Assembly: GCA_041486365.1 (NCBI GenBank)
Contig: JBGPLH010000201.1
Coordinates: forward strand, 1-6,267
DNA length: 6,267 bases
Direction: 5' to 3'
Source of the DNA: JBGPLH01 sp041486365 [NCBI: Thermodesulfobacteriota bacterium]
GTDB lineage: Bacteria > JAUYMQ01
The notes beneath the pieces are model-generated. The model worked only from the letters and a program-made list of their open reading frames with translations, was not told the DNA's origin and ran no database searches. A program made the position numbers and the translations under genes. Shown here one piece after another: positions 5,396 through 6,267 of the stretch. Every line of letters starts with the position of its first letter. The stretch's first letter is position 1.

Positions 5396-6267
5396 GCGTG
5401 CACCTCCTCGGCCTCGCGGGCCACCAGCTCCTTGTACTCCGCGATCGAGATCACCGGGAGCAGCTTCATGAAGAGGAGGAAGTACATCGACCACCAGCCG
5501 AAGCTCCCCAGCGTGATCAGGTACTCGACCCAGGTCGGAGAGTAGTTCCGCCACATCGCGGGCTCGTACTCGTGGGCCAGCGACGTGACGATGATCACGA
5601 AGCGCTCGAACCACATCCCGATGTTGACGAAGATCGAGATGATGAAGAGCGCCGTGATGTTCCGCCGGATGCGCTTGAACCAGAGCAGCAGCGGGATGAT
5701 GCCGTTGCAGGTGAGCATCGTCCACGTGGCCCACCAGTAGTGCCCCGTCAACCGCCACCAGGTGCTCGCCCGCTCGATCGCCTCGCCCGAGTACCAGGCG
5801 GTGAAGTACTCGATCAGGTAGGCGTAGAAGACGATCGAGGAGGTCACGAGCACCAGCTTCGCCATGTCCTCGAAGTGGTCGATCGTGATCAGGTTCTCGA
5901 ACTTGAACACCTTCCGGAGCGGCACCAGGATCGTGATCACCATGCCGAGGCCGGAGAAGATCGCGCCCGCCACGAAGTAAGGGGCGAAGATCGTCGCATG
6001 CCAGCCCGGGACAATCGAGACCGCGAAGTCCCAGGACACCACCGAGTGGACCGAGAGCACCAGCGGCGTGGCCAGGGCCGCCATGAAGAGGTAGGCCCGG
6101 TTGTAGTGCCGCCACTGGCGCGAGGTCCCCTGCCACCCCAGCGACAGCACCGTGTAGATCGGCTTGCGCCAGTCCGTGCAGCGGTCTCGGGCGGCAGCCA
6201 CGTCGGGGATCAGCCCTACAAAGAGGAAGGTGGCGGAGATCGTAAAGTAGGTGCTCACCGCGAACAC
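5392..6267 (-). CDS. actC: Alternative complex III subunit ActC (NrfD-like), 5' end beyond the window
   Basis: The C-terminal 291 residues of a polytopic NrfD/PsrC-type protein; the frame is open at the right edge, and the family's usual length of roughly 450-490 residues means a third or more is missing. Helices are visible at about 2-20, 56-78, 92-115, 136-156, 176-196, 204-228 and 247-270 of the fragment. Diagnostic stretches are SVHSVVSWDFAVSIVPGWHA (72-91), TIFAPYFVAGAIFSGLGMV (92-110), FKFENLITIDHFEDMAK (121-137) and EYFTAWYSG (153-161). In ACIII this subunit lies next to the iron-sulfur protein ActB and carries the presumed quinol site. It ends EEVHA with the stop overlapping the actD start, so translation of actC and actD is probably coupled. 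Order and sequence separate it from actF, which has a different N-terminus and charged loop. actA and actB should lie just upstream. Confidence 0.93.
   Translation of the reverse strand: MFAVSTYFTISATFLFVGLIPDVAAARDRCTDWRKPIYTVLSLGWQGTSRQWRHYNRAYLFMAALATPLVLSVHSVVSWDFAVSIVPGWHATIFAPYFVAGAIFSGLGMVITILVPLRKVFKFENLITIDHFEDMAKLVLVTSSIVFYAYLIEYFTAWYSGEAIERASTWWRLTGHYWWATWTMLTCNGIIPLLLWFKRIRRNITALFIISIFVNIGMWFERFVIIVTSLAHEYEPAMWRNYSPTWVEYLITLGSFGWWSMYFLLFMKLLPVISIAEYKELVAREAEEVHA

Overview
The window is GC-rich by eye and every gene I can support lies on the minus strand, so transcription runs from the right edge to the left. It looks like a chromosomal segment of an uncultivated-type, respiring Gram-negative-like bacterium. 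Alternative complex III (ACIII) genes, a kinesin-light-chain-style TPR lipoprotein-sized export protein and an M50B protease together recall lineages such as Gemmatimonadota, Eisenbacteria or Acidobacteriota. That placement rests on memory of gene content and is weak.

Right part (6267 down to 2813): the 3' portion of an ACIII operon in the order actC (cut by the right edge), actD, actE, actF. ACIII is a quinol:electron-acceptor oxidoreductase that stands in for the bc1 complex. ActC and ActF are NrfD-like multi-helix quinol-side membrane subunits, ActD is a small two-helix subunit, and ActE is a mono-heme cytochrome c. The stop of actC overlaps the GTG start of actD, and actD overlaps actE, which points to tight translational coupling. 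actE and actF are instead separated by about 100 bases that hold a perfect 40-base tandem repeat, each copy folding into a strong hairpin. actA and actB would be expected just beyond the right edge. No cytochrome oxidase genes follow actF in the window.

Middle (2812 down to 2334): a gene-poor stretch dominated by a 421-base element bounded by perfect 25-base inverted repeats. It looks like a small non-autonomous mobile or REP-type element. Its left end runs into the next gene and appears to supply that gene's ribosome binding site, start codon and first ~25 codons.

Left part (2407 down to 1): an exported TPR-repeat protein, a single-domain ChrB C-terminal-type (chromate resistance) protein 19 bases downstream of it, then a site-2 protease (peptidase M50) with the start of a CBS domain, cut by the left edge. 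The protease has its own plausible sigma-70-like promoter and a clear Shine-Dalgarno. I see no tRNA, rRNA or CRISPR array. The most unusual features are the inverted-repeat element feeding a start codon to the TPR gene and the tandem hairpin repeats inside the ACIII operon.
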